Assembly: GCA_004151065.3 (NCBI GenBank)
Contig: NWUY0300011522.1
Coordinates: forward strand, 28,535 to 48,585
Source: Larix sibirica
Lineage: Eukaryota > Streptophyta > Pinopsida > Pinales > Pinaceae
Direction: 5' to 3'
DNA length: 20,051 bases
In this document: positions 1 to 8,734 of the stretch, in pieces
Layout: each line of letters begins with the position of its first letter
Numbering within the stretch: the first letter of the stretch is position 1
Made by a program: the position numbers and the translations under genes
The notes under the pieces: generated by a model
Database searches by the model: none
What the model was told of the DNA's origin: nothing
Seen by the model: only the letters and a program-made list of their open reading frames with translations

Positions 1-352
1 GAGGTTGGTTTATAACCCCCATCGTAGAAACTTATGAGGGAAGTTTAGAAACCCCCTCTCGTAGAAACCTACGATGGCAGTGTAGAACACCCCTCATAGA
101 AACCTATGAGGGAATTTTAGAACCCCCCTCGTAGATACTTATGAGGACAGTTGATACCCCCCCTTGTAGCATCCCATGACGATTGTTTAGAACCCCCCTT
201 GTAACAGCTTGTGGAGTCAGTTTATAACCCCCCCTTGTAGCAAGTTATGGAATCGATGTGGAATAACCCCTAATAATATACAGGGATGGTTTGAAACCCC
301 CCTCAGAGAAACTTGTGAGGGAAGCTTGAAACCCCCCTCATAGCAACCTATG
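1..352. repeat. 35-bp minisatellite with hairpin-forming units
   Basis: About ten tandem units with a period of 35 (range 33-37). The anchor GTAGAAAC or its variants starts near 24, 61, 96, 131, 166, 201, 237, 271, 304 and 339. Each unit has a C-tract (ACCCCCCT) followed by a short inverted repeat around a 4-base loop. The clearest unit is at 93-114, with arms CCCTCATAG and CTATGAGGG around AAAC. The array is cut by the left edge of the window, so its full length is unknown. Units 5 to 8 are the most diverged. No coding frame or promoter is visible. Confidence 0.9.
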
Positions 353-409
353 TGCACTAGTAGAAAAATATAAATGTACAACTAAAAATAGTATTATATT
401 TTTCGTTAT

Positions 410-556
410 TTGGTAGTATATTTAATCATTAATTACTGTCAATTGGTAGTATATTTAGTTATTAATTTTTTGTTAATTGGTAATGTATATAATCATTAAT
501 TGTTGTCAATTAGTAGTATATTTAGTCATTAATTGTTGTCATTGATTAATTGTTAT
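410..556. repeat. AT-rich 33-bp tandem repeat
   Basis: Four full copies and one partial copy of a unit with period 32-34. The units begin TTGGTAGTATATTTA or a variant at 410, 443, 477, 510 and about 542, and each carries a CATTAATT core. The copies differ by several substitutions, so the array is not very recent. It ends a few bases from the tRNA-like sequence at 561-632. Confidence 0.85.
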
Positions 557-560
557 AATG

Positions 561-632
561 TAGGGAATAGAGGAATCGAACCACCAACATCCTACATATA
601 AGGCATGTGATCTTGTATTGATCTAGAACTCT
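561..632 (-). pseudogene. degenerate tRNA-like sequence (Ile-UAU-like anticodon loop)
   Basis: Read on the minus strand, this 72-nt stretch fits a tRNA cloverleaf. There is a perfect B box GGTTCGATTCC (582-572) and a weak A box (625-611) at canonical spacing. The D stem is GATC/GATC (4 of 4 pairs). The anticodon stem is CATGC/GTAGG (4 of 5, one wobble) around loop CTTATAT, in which U33 is kept and positions 34-36 read TAT. The T stem GGTGG/CCTCT forms 4 of 5 pairs including a wobble. The acceptor stem is eroded (about 3 of 7 pairs) and the D-loop GG is missing, so this is probably a tRNA pseudogene or the tRNA-related head of an old SINE rather than a working tRNA. Amino-acid identity rests only on the anticodon position. 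Confidence 0.5.
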
Positions 633-1374
633 CTAATAATTGGGGAGATGAGCAATATTAACACCCATATATAATTATAAACTCATAATCCACGGTCTAT
701 AGAAACTACAATTTGAAGTATCACTGGGAGTGATTAAAAAAATGGAATATGCACATTACATAAAAGATCACAATCACAAAGGAAATTTGAAGACAATCAC
801 AAAGGAAAGAAAGACGAGCACTATATATCTTGGCCACTATAACCGTGCACTAATTCCTTAACTCTATGTGGCTAATTAAAAAAACAAGGTTTTACTCTTT
901 GTGATCTGGAGATTCTACTGGCAATGAAATGATGACAAATATTTTATCCAAAATTCAAAAAACAAATTGTAATTCATGTGAAGGAATAAAATGTATATAA
1001 TATATAAAGACAGGGATACTAATTTATCAAGGCCAACATGCCATTGTGTCGATGAATTTTTTATACCTAATACCAGACGTTGATGAACCCTTAAAATTGA
1101 AGCTGAGGATTCCAATCCATATGTAGATGCAGATGCAATTTCAACTACAACAACAATCAAATTTTGAAAAATCATAAGTTTTCAGTGATATCGTATCTTA
1201 TTAAATCCTTTCCATATGAAAATGAATAATTTCATATCTTCTAACTTGTATACGTCAACAAAAGAGCAACTCTTTGGTAACAGGTGAGAACATGAATAAT
1301 AGAGAAAATCAACAATTTCGTCAACCAATATCTAGTGTATCAACAAACTAAAGTAGATAACTATATATACAAAC
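633..1374. other. AT-rich spacer, no firm gene
   Basis: Mostly AT-rich sequence without a convincing gene. An 86-codon minus-strand frame (1175-915) is open, but only its Ser-rich part (1144-1067, reading SASTYGLESSAS) looks protein-like. That part is bounded by a possible acceptor (TTGTAG, ending 1145) and donor (GTATAA, starting 1066). It could be another exon of the nucleoporin-like relic to its right, but its phase does not fit cleanly, so it is not called. A 15-base direct repeat CAATCACAAAGGAAA lies at 771 and 794. Confidence 0.4.
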
Positions 1375-1855
1375 CTGAAAGATGATTCTGGATTGCTTTC
1401 AAATTTGAAATCAAACTTTGGCTTGATTGTATCAACATCTGTGGATCCACTTGTAGAAAAGAGAAGACATGTCCTTTGTTGGGACTTAAAGAACCAAAGT
1501 TGCAAGTTGGAGTAATATTGGTTGTTGTAGACTAAGCGCTACCTTTATTTAAAGGAGATGGCATGACTATGGGAGTTGGTGGTGGTTTTGTAAAATTACT
1601 ATTAGATGGAGTAATTGGAAAATAAAACCATGAACTATTATTTGTAGATGAATCAATAGAAACATAAGTTGCGGAAGTGACTAAACTTGCTTCGGGTCTT
1701 GTTCTCAATACACTAGTAGATGTCATTTGTTTATCTCCATCCAATATTATACTATTAGCACCATTGCCATCGGATGTTAAAGTTGGGACCCTTTTAGTCT
1801 GGACATGATTTGACATGCCATCATTTCTTCTTGCATGGCCTTCATCATCTGAATC
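1375..1855 (-). pseudogene. exon relic of nucleoporin NUP1/NUP136-like gene
   Basis: Minus-strand exon-like block. A 3' splice site (CTGTCATAG) precedes 1855 and a donor (CAG|GTTTGT) follows 1375. The first frame opens with DSDDEGHARRNDGM and runs through an S/T/N/P-rich region containing FYFPITPSNSN and KPPPTPIVMPSPL, to a TAG at 1534-1532. The same frame then stays open, including CNFGSLSPNKG. About 100 bases before the donor, the better protein sense moves to another frame (GSTDVDTIKPKFDFKFESN). Disordered S/T-rich sequence with FxFP, PPTP and FG/FxF motifs resembles, from memory, the C-terminal half of plant nuclear-basket nucleoporin NUP1 (NUP136). One stop and one apparent frameshift argue for a pseudogene. 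The family call is an inference without alignment; other disordered proteins are possible. Confidence 0.5.
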
Positions 1856-2018
1856 CTATGACAGGCACATACCAACTCAATCAGGAAGTATTTACCATTA
1901 ACTACATTTCAGAAGAAGCTAACTAATGTTATTAAGCACCATATTTACAGTTGAATACACAAAGCATATAAAGTTCATTAAATTTAGTAATGGCATTGTC
2001 AATCACAAGACACCATAC

Positions 2019-2242
2019 CTCAAGATCACTCATTCAAAAACCTTTCCTCTTCTCTACAATATTAGTAGGACCATCTAAAATCAAAGATTTTGCACCATTT
2101 CTTGAAAAATTGCATCAAGAATTAGGAAAGATACATCTCCCATACCAGAAGATGTTGGTGCCTCCATAGAAATTGTCACTGTGAACAAAGAAGCTTTACT
2201 CTTACTACCATATTTATGTTCAATAGTAGAGGTAGAGGCTCC
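2019..2242 (-). pseudogene. second exon relic of the same nucleoporin-like gene
   Basis: Minus-strand block open from 2242 to a TGA at 2083-2081, reading GASTSTIEHKYGSKSKAS and later SMEAPTSSGMGDVS. An overlapping second frame then reads NGAKSLILDGPTNIVEKRK and, after a stop, MSDLE up to a donor GAG|GTATGG (exon end 2019). Donor phase 0 matches the phase-0 acceptor of the 1855-1375 block, giving MSDLE joined to DSDDEG across a 163-bp intron. Two frames sharing protein sense imply a frameshift near 2100. Assignment to a NUP1-like gene depends mainly on its position between the two neighbouring blocks and on the joined acidic motif. Function as a gene today is unlikely. Confidence 0.4.
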
Positions 2243-2285
2243 TTGACAAGTTAGCTAGTTAGTTTTCTGAACAATAGAACATGGC

Positions 2286-2562
2286 CTACTTATCAAACAT
2301 GGGAGTTGCATCTATGGACTTTGTACTTCTTAGTGATGGTCCATTCAACATACTAATAGTCAATTTCCTAGGTAAATTTATCCCTTGCAATGGCCAATTG
2401 TGAATATGTAGATATTTCTTTGGGAGAAGGGACCATTCGGTCCAAATGCTCCAATTTTTTTTGGGCCATCTCACTTGATTGTGGAGGAACGCATGGGCCT
2501 AGTATTATCACACAATATTTGGCATTTGAAATGGCACTGGACTGTGTATTGTTTGGTACATT
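2286..2562 (-). pseudogene. upstream exon relic of nucleoporin NUP1-like gene
   Basis: On the minus strand a frame is open for 64 codons (2562-2371). It contains EMAQKKLEHLDRMVPSPKE and AIARDKFT, and ends at TAG 2370-2368. An overlapping frame then takes over with PRKLTISMLNGPSLRSTKSI down to 2286, so a frameshift lies near 2375. The pattern 'EI/MAQK-LEHLDR-PSPKE ... ARDKxPxKLTxSMLNGxxLxS' recalls the conserved N-terminal-half segment of plant NUP1/NUP136 nucleoporins; this is recognition from memory, not a search. These proteins sit on the nucleoplasmic basket of the pore. The final TAG overlaps a possible donor (AA|GTAGG), so the last codons may run into an intron. Together with the two blocks to its left this forms one broken gene. 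Confidence 0.5.
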
Positions 2563-2811
2563 TCATTGAAATTTTGTCTAACTTCTATTTTTCTATTGTT
2601 GATAGAGCAGCATTAGGGGCTGCTTTGGCACCCCCACTATGTATTTACACTAGATGTACTTTTAAGTTCCATTGAGATACTTATTGTAGTTATTTGTTGA
2701 ACATTTTATAAAATTATCTCAATTATGACAATATTTTTTTCCAAGTTTAAGTTGAATTAAAATATTTTCCTACTTCGCTTTCTTAGAACTAAAGTGAGTA
2801 GCACTCATTCT

Positions 2812-2948
2812 GCTCAAGTGATTTCTCTATTTAAAACACATGCTAAAAACAAGAATTTTATTAGGAGAGAAAAACATTATGCTCAAATAATTTCTCTATT
2901 TAAAACGCATGCTAAAAACAAGAATCTTATTAGGAGAGATAAACTTAT
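2812..2948. repeat. 69-bp tandem duplication, in frame
   Basis: Two adjacent copies (2812-2880 and 2881-2948) differ at only a handful of bases. A period of 69 is a multiple of three, and one plus-strand frame stays open through both, giving a 23-residue repeat with core ISLFKTHAKNKN and IRR. No start ATG in good context, splice signal or known domain supports a real protein, so it is annotated as DNA repeat only. Confidence 0.85.
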
Positions 2949-2990
2949 GTTTGTACTTACTCAGATCCCATTGCAGGTCACTAGCGGTAG

Positions 2991-3152
2991 TACTTTGAGA
3001 TGGTGCAACAAAAAGAACTAGACCACAATGTGGCCCTTCAACTAAATGATTTACTAGAATATCATGGCGATGGGTTTGGGGAAGAAGATAAACAAGACTA
3101 TGATTGCTCAAGAGAACAAATTAAATGTTTGAAAATGTATAAAGAATATTAA
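2991..3152 (+). CDS. small unrecognised ORF, possible exon
   Basis: A plus-strand frame of 53 codons (51 from the ATG at 3000) ends at TAA 3150-3152. It has a protein-like, acidic and polar composition (VQQKELDHNVALQLND, YHGDGFGEEDKQDYD) that stands out against the AT-rich surroundings. A TAG at 2988-2990 lies just upstream and may be the end of an acceptor (GCGGTAG); another acceptor-like site, CCCATTGCAG, ends at 2976. I do not recognise the protein. It may be a terminal exon of a lost gene, or chance. Confidence 0.3.
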   Translation, partial: YFEMVQQKELDHNVALQLNDLLEYHGDGFGEEDKQDYDCSREQIKCLKMYKEY

Positions 3153-3369
3153 TATTTCCCAACTCATGGTCAACTCTTCCTCCAAGTGCTCCCATTTTAA
3201 AAAGAATCAACTAAAAGCAAGATACACAGATTATAATAAAATAAGCACATGATTAACAATTAAAAAATGAATGAATCATGTGTGCAAGTAAATCATACCT
3301 AAGGAAACATGAAACAAAAGGTCTCGCAATGAAAGAAAAAATGGTTAGGTTAACAATTAATCTAACCGG

Positions 3370-3496
3370 AACAATATACAAATTGGAATAAATTTCCATA
3401 GAAAACTTTTAGAACAATATACAAATTGGAATAAATTTCCATAGAAAACTTCCGAAACAATATACAAATTGGAATAAATTTCCATAGAAAACTTCT
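3370..3496. repeat. 43-bp tandem triplication
   Basis: Three head-to-tail units start at 3370, 3413 and 3456. The first 39 bases (starting AACAATATACAAATTGG) appear identical in all three; only the last few bases differ. Near-identity implies recent expansion or ongoing homogenisation. Not coding. Confidence 0.9.
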
Positions 3497-4184
3497 CTGC
3501 AAACATAGGGCAATACTACTTCATTGTAAAAAAGATAGTGACCACAATATTGTAATCATCTTTTTCTAATAAAAAGCAATCGCTCAAAAGAAAACTGAAA
3601 AAGATCCCATGATAAATATATATTTAGCATCCAAAATAAGTTGGGTGTGAGAATATTTCAAGATACTTACATTAGAATTCTCAAAATCCAGTGTGCAATT
3701 TCTAATGAAAACTACACATTTGTGGAGATCTGTTGTATCCTGATCATATGACTAATCCAATATAGTTGAATCTTGAAAGAAAAAGTAAATAAATATATGT
3801 AAATACACAATGTGGATTCTATTAGCCACATTATAAAACTCAACACTACATTTTTTTCTCAAGGCTTTGCGTCTCTTGAAGATAAGTAAACCAAGATAGC
3901 TAAAACCTGCAAATACAAGGAACCATTAAGTGAACATAGAATAACACACAATGCAAGAACTAGTGATTGGGCTATTGAAGTTATATCCTGGATTCCTTCT
4001 ACTCAATACTTCACTAGTCATTTTCTCCTTAAAATAGGGAATGCATAGAGTTTTAGGCATTGGAATGGAAGAACAACTCCACCATATATGAATTATCCAT
4101 TGATAATGTCACCTCATGGAATGTAGGAAGCTTCATATAAAGAACCAACTTAAAGAACTAGCTCATCTAATATATTATCGTGAT

Positions 4185-4294
4185 ACTCCACATCCATGTT
4201 GTTCATTTACGTATCAGTTGGACATCTAAGTGCAAGTTTGTTTTCAAATTACTCCACATCCATGTTGTTCAATTATGGATTAGTTGCCATCTAA
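4185..4294. repeat. 66-bp-spaced direct repeat
   Basis: ACTCCACATCCATGTTGTTC occurs at 4185 and again at 4251. Partial similarity continues into the following ~20 bases (CAGTTGGACATCTAA versus TAGTTGCCATCTAA). This is a diverged tandem duplication of about 66 bp. Confidence 0.7.
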
Positions 4295-4428
4295 ATCCAC
4301 CATATATGGATTCCTTGGTTATAGCCCATTGATAAAGCAAAGGGTAGAACCCTGCCATGCAAATCCTACAGGCTAATTGTGGAGAGACTGTTATAGTGAC
4401 TAATTGATTAATTGGAATTCAACACTAG

Positions 4429-4460
4429 AAACTTACTCTGTCACAACACTGAGTAAGTTT
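4429..4460. repeat. perfect 10-bp inverted repeat (hairpin)
   Basis: Arms AAACTTACTC (4429-4438) and GAGTAAGTTT (4451-4460) are exact reverse complements around a 12-base loop. No T-run follows and no element boundary is evident. It could be the remnant of a small inverted-repeat element. Confidence 0.75.
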
Positions 4461-4689
4461 TCCATGATCCTCTACTTCGCGCCTGTCCTCATTTGATCCT
4501 ATGCATCACACCAGAGGCATCACTTCTCCACCTTCACTTTCACAATGCTTAGTTAATGTAATCTAATGTTTTCGTTTGTTTGTTACTCAATCAAAATCTA
4601 TTCATTTTTTTTTTCACAGCAATAGACTGTGATATTCTGTATTGCGGTGATTGTTAAATATGATTGATTGTGTTTTTTACCTTTCGCAG

Positions 4690-4881
4690 GGTTGCAATGG
4701 GTATTTGTTGTTGGACAACTCTTCATGTATAATTGGGGAAAATACCGCTATTCCAAGCAGTAATTCGGCCAGGTGTTTTGACGTGATAGACACCATCAAA
4801 TCCCAAGCAGAAGCAGTTTGCAGTGGGGTTGTATTGTGCGTTGATATTTTGGCTATTGTTGCTCGAGATTCTGTTGTTGAA
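4690..4881 (+). pseudogene. class III peroxidase exon 2 (orphan exon)
   Basis: A 192-bp, 64-codon block flanked by an acceptor (CCTTTCGCAG, ending 4689) and a donor (GAA|GTAATT, GT at 4882) encodes the conserved centre of a plant class III (secreted, haem) peroxidase. It starts [12 protein letters not shown], includes [18 protein letters not shown], and ends DILAI-ARDSVVE. As I recall, 192 bp is the usual length of exon 2 in the four-exon peroxidase gene structure. The three cysteines (GC, AVC, LC) are kept, but function-linked positions have changed. By horseradish numbering, Asp50 and Ser52 (calcium site) are Asn and Tyr, the distal-pocket Asn70 is Ser, RGF is RCF, CPxxVSCAD is CSGVVLCVD. 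No FHDC exon upstream or proximal-His exon downstream was seen. It is most likely an exon-level pseudogene fragment, although distant exons behind long introns cannot be excluded. Confidence 0.85.
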
Positions 4882-5299
4882 GTAATTGATTTTCCCATAT
4901 CATTCATATTCATATTCACAGTTTATGGAAGTATATGTTTATTGATTTATCATTCATATGATTAAACAAGAGCTGCGAGCAGCTTAGTCCCTGCCATTTA
5001 AATCGATGCATGGGCTGGTGCAAGCTAATGCTGGCCACTCATGACGCGTTAGTCGCAATGGACTTCTGGAAAAACAGAAATCTGAACGTCAAAAAGCAAT
5101 ATTAGAGCTACCTACACAACTTTTTGGAATATGGCGCAAGAAGATGAAACGTAGACAATCGGATTACCTTCCGGAATATATAAATATTATTTATGGAAAT
5201 TAAGTATAACTCCCAAAAAATGGGGTTCTCCTAAGGTTGGTATGNAGTCTTAATTAAATTTTCTTTTCGCCATTTTACCAGAAAAACTTATTTCCAGCC
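4882..5299. other. spacer with ambiguous base
   Basis: Nothing recognisable. The peroxidase frame remains open to 4965 with hydrophobic residues, but this is probably intron read-through. The base at 5245 is N and may mark a contig join. Confidence 0.5.
5245..5245. other. ambiguous base (N)
   Basis: Single N between TTGGTATG and AGTCTTAATT. Unlike the other two Ns, no repeated sequence was seen to start after it. It may be a base-call ambiguity or a short contig join. Confidence 0.95.
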
Positions 5300-8200
5300 A
5301 TGTCGAGGAATACTAGATCCAAAACAGCCATGGATGAATTGAGGAAAAAAGATCCCAACAGTGGAATCTTCTCTAACACCGACAGGAGGGTTTCTGAAAC
5401 CTACTCCTTAGACTGGTCACGGATTTATTCCATTTTTGACAATGACGGTTTCTCTGAAATCCAACACGACTAAATGGCGTATGTCAACATTAGTTAATCC
5501 CAAATTCATGCAATTGCAGCCAGGATGTCTCTAATGCCTTACATCGATGTGTTTAAGTGGATTATAGATAATGCCAATCCCGAGGATCTTTACTTCAACG
5601 ATATAAACCAAACCTTGTTGGCATCCTTTTGACCTGAAGTTTTTTCCAAGGTTTATGCACTTAGAAGTCCTTAACAACTTCTATCGAAACAATTCCTAGA
5701 GTCTTCTTCAACCCGCTTTAATTTTAATGAAATGATTAAATCTTGGATGGAAAATCCTGCCATTTATGCTCCTAAAACTGATAGGAAACACCTTGTTTCA
5801 TGGTTTAGAGAACCTTTTTCTTTATTGGCAACCATGTTATGTAGGTTGTATGGGTTACCCAATTGTGCAGTCTTCAAAGCAGAATGGGCACCTGTGGCAC
5901 ATCATATTCTCATTACCGGGGAATCCTTCAACTGGGCACATATATTATCAGTGTTTTTTAAGGAAGCTATTGAGAAGTACAAGAAAAACCCTGCCTCCAA
6001 GAAACCAGCGTTCTATCTGTTTGGCTATGTCATGGATGTGTTTTGTTCAGCCTTCCCTTTTCCTGGCATGGGATGGAATTGGACCAAAGAAGGACCTCCT
6101 GTCCATATCTATTGTTAAGCATTGTGGGAAGACAACTTTGTACCCTTCATCTATGATATCTATGATCATTTTTCTGGGTTCTATTTATTACAATATTTTC
6201 AAAGAGGATGCCCCTACCTTTTCTTCACAAGCCAAGGCATTGATTGCCACTATTGGAGATTGGTATGTTAGGGAATATTTATCTTACATCAGAATTTGGG
6301 GCAGCAAAACAATTCATCTTTTGCCCAGAATTTTACCTGATAGGATGGTTATTGAAGAGATGTCTTTTCAAACTGTTATAGATGGTGTGTTCCCTCGGCT
6401 CCTTGGAGCAAAGAGGAAAGGTTGGCCTAAATTTCCTCTTACCCTTGGACTTTTGGTTATTCATAATTCCACACATGCCACTTTACTTGGGAAAATGATT
6501 ACAACCTTGAAGCTTGGGGAGGCCCACAAAAGGATGCATGATCCTAAGTCTTTATTGGCCAATCACTTTACAAATGAGCACATGAAGAGTGGTTATGCTC
6601 ATCAAACAGAGCCTAATGATTCCATTTATGAAGGTGTCAACTCTTTTTAGGATGTATTAAACAGAGTCACCTCTCAGGAGGAAAAAGGATTCATTCATCA
6701 GCACCAGCAAGAATTCAAGATGAAAGTGCTACAAGATAGAAATCTCAAGCTGTCAGATGAAGACAAGGCACATAAGGAATTGATAGAGAAAGAATCCCAG
6801 AAAACTCATGTTAAAACTCCTTTGTTGTTGACCTATCAATCGAAATATAAAGGGAAAGATCCAATTGAGCATTCTCAACAGCCTCAACCCCTGAAGAATA
6901 TTAATACCTTAATCAAATCTGTTGAATACATGAGAAAGAGATTAGCTTTGATGGGTTCTGCAATTGAAACCAAAACTACTTCTTCAACACCTCCAACCAA
7001 GAAGCAAAAAGGAAAAGTGTCAGTAGAAGGGGCTGCATTGCTGCATATTGATGACAATGACTTGGAAGATGAGTTTCCTTTCACCAACTTGTCTGTTCCA
7101 GTAACTATTTCAGTTGATTTGACACTGGCCACCTCAGTCACTCTGGTTCCCTTTGAGCCAATTGAAAATCCACTGATAGAGGTTGCCTCCCTAGATATCC
7201 ACTTTCCCAAAATCACCACCACTCTTGGTGTAACATCCTATCCACCTCTTACCATACCTACCATTGTGCCATCTCCGTTATCATCAAACCTCATTGTTCC
7301 TCCAATTCCTCCATCTGATCAACTTACTACCCCTATGGAGGTTTCTCTCAATCTTGCTGAAATGTAAGTTTCTTCTGCATCTTCAGATCCCGTCACTTCA
7401 CCCATAATCCCCATTTCTTCTCCTTTAGTATCCACTACTGCAACAACTTCCATTTCCATACGAAAAATAAGCATGCCTATCCCTACCCCTATTGCTTCAC
7501 AAAACCTATCTCCTTGGTCACTGTGTTAGGAGTGTCATCATCTCCTTCTGAAGAAATTGTAGATTTTGGTGAAGATGCAGTAGTCTCACTTGGTGAGTAT
7601 TTCCGGAGTAAATCTGAAAAGGATGTGGTAAATAAAAGTTCCAAAAGAGCTAGGGAAGGGACACTCATGCAAGGTATTGTTCCTAATCAAATTATATGGA
7701 AAAGAGCTTCCACAGATGTTAAACAAGAAGCCCTAGAAACAGTTGTTCCAATGGGAGCCTTTGCTGGTGCCAATTTTGATTCTGTTACCTCACTCAATAG
7801 AGAAATTGAGAAGAAAGAAGAGGAATTTCAAGATGTCAAACGAAAACAGAATCAAATGGATGAACAATATCAATCTCAGTTGCAGGGATTGAAGGACAAT
7901 TATGAAGATCAAATCCATAAAATACACTCATAGAATGAAGGTCTAAGCAAACAACATCTAGAAGCACAAGGTTAGAATACTAAATATGTTGAGAAGTTGG
8001 CGGTTCTTGAGCAACAGTTGGAGGCATCATGGTCAATTTCTGAAGAGGAGTGTAAAGAATTCACTCTAAGAATAAATGATGACTTCATAAATATTTTAGT
8101 TGAATTGTTTGAGGGACTGAATGAGATTCAAGATGTCTTCAAATCCTTTGAACATTTTTCAGATATTCTTTGTGATCATAACCAAAAAAGAAATGATGCT

Positions 8201-8734
8201 ACTAGAGATTTTGAATATATTATTGATTGGAAAAAATACATTAAGGATAAACCTGAAGCAATGCCTTTTTTAGACAATATCAAACTAAGGAGGATAAAAA
8301 TATCTTTAACATCCTGGGGGAATGTCTGTGACATGGTTGGATCTACCATTGAATAAGGTCAGAAAGTATACGGGAAGAGATGGTTTTCATGTGATAATTT
8401 GCTTGGTTTATTGAATTTCCCTGTTATGGATCAGATAGAAAGTGCCCTTCCACCCAAGCCAATGATTGCAGAGGTTGAAGAAAAGTGTTTGAAATATAAG
8501 GAGCGAATTGAGCTGCTAGAGAAGTTTCAGATAACATAAATCAAACAATTGGTTGAGTCACCCGTGTCTTCAGGGATGAAAATAAATGTCTTCTTATCGG
8601 AATGGTCAAAGTCCAAGAAAAGGGAAATTGAAGATTTAACGTGCAAGGCCCAACTGCAACTCAAACATGCCCATTATCAGGATGTGGATGATATTTTGGA
8701 TGTGTTTTCCAAGTGGCAATCTTCCCTTGGATAA
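5300..8734 (+). pseudogene. multi-domain coiled-coil protein pseudogene, family unknown
   Basis: Starts at ATG 5300 (MSRNTRSKTAMDELRKK) and can be followed for about 1140 codons. One frame runs 5300 to ~6175 with stops at 5471, 5495, 5630, 5672 and 6116. After a shift near 6175 a second frame runs to ~7510 (stops 6648, 7365). After another shift the first frame returns to TAA 8732 (stops 7931, 7973, 8354, 8537). The N-terminal ~450 residues look globular and aromatic-rich (REPFSLLATMLCRLYGLPN, AEWAPVAHHIL, YVMDVFCSAFPFPGMGW, GDWYVREYLSYIRIWG). Next comes a Lys/Glu-rich segment, then a Pro/Ser/Thr/Val-rich linker (about 7080-7560). The rest is charged and helical, with clear coiled coil (REIEKKEEEFQDVKRKQNQ, about 7790-7930, and AVLEQQLEAS). 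No RT, integrase, transposase or zinc-knuckle motif was seen. It could be the gag-like or accessory ORF of a plant transposon or a multicopy plant family; function unknown. Confidence 0.75.

Larger units (their letters stand above)
3153..4689. other. intergenic region with small repeats
   Basis: About 1.5 kb without a recognisable gene. It contains the 43-bp triplication, the 66-bp-spaced direct repeat and the hairpin listed separately; the rest is AT-rich single-copy-looking sequence. If the peroxidase exon at 4690 belonged to a complete gene, its first exon (ending in the distal His FHDC motif) should lie here on the plus strand, but none was found. Confidence 0.5.

Noticed and set aside
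1-352. CRISPR-like regular array with 35-base period
   Set aside because: The whole unit is repeated with no unique spacers, and the window is plant nuclear DNA; it is a minisatellite.
915-1175. 86-codon minus-strand ORF
   Set aside because: Mostly hydrophobic read-through of AT-rich sequence; only a short Ser-rich part might be an exon and its phase does not fit.
4462-4473. TTCCATGATCCT reads FHDP, resembling the end of peroxidase exon 1 (FHDC)
   Set aside because: The frame has a stop three codons upstream, no other conserved residue fits and no donor follows; coincidence.
5766-6115. Long plus-strand frame starting at 5766
   Set aside because: Up to about 6175 the real protein sense is in the other frame (from 5300/5732); only the later part of this frame belongs to the pseudogene.
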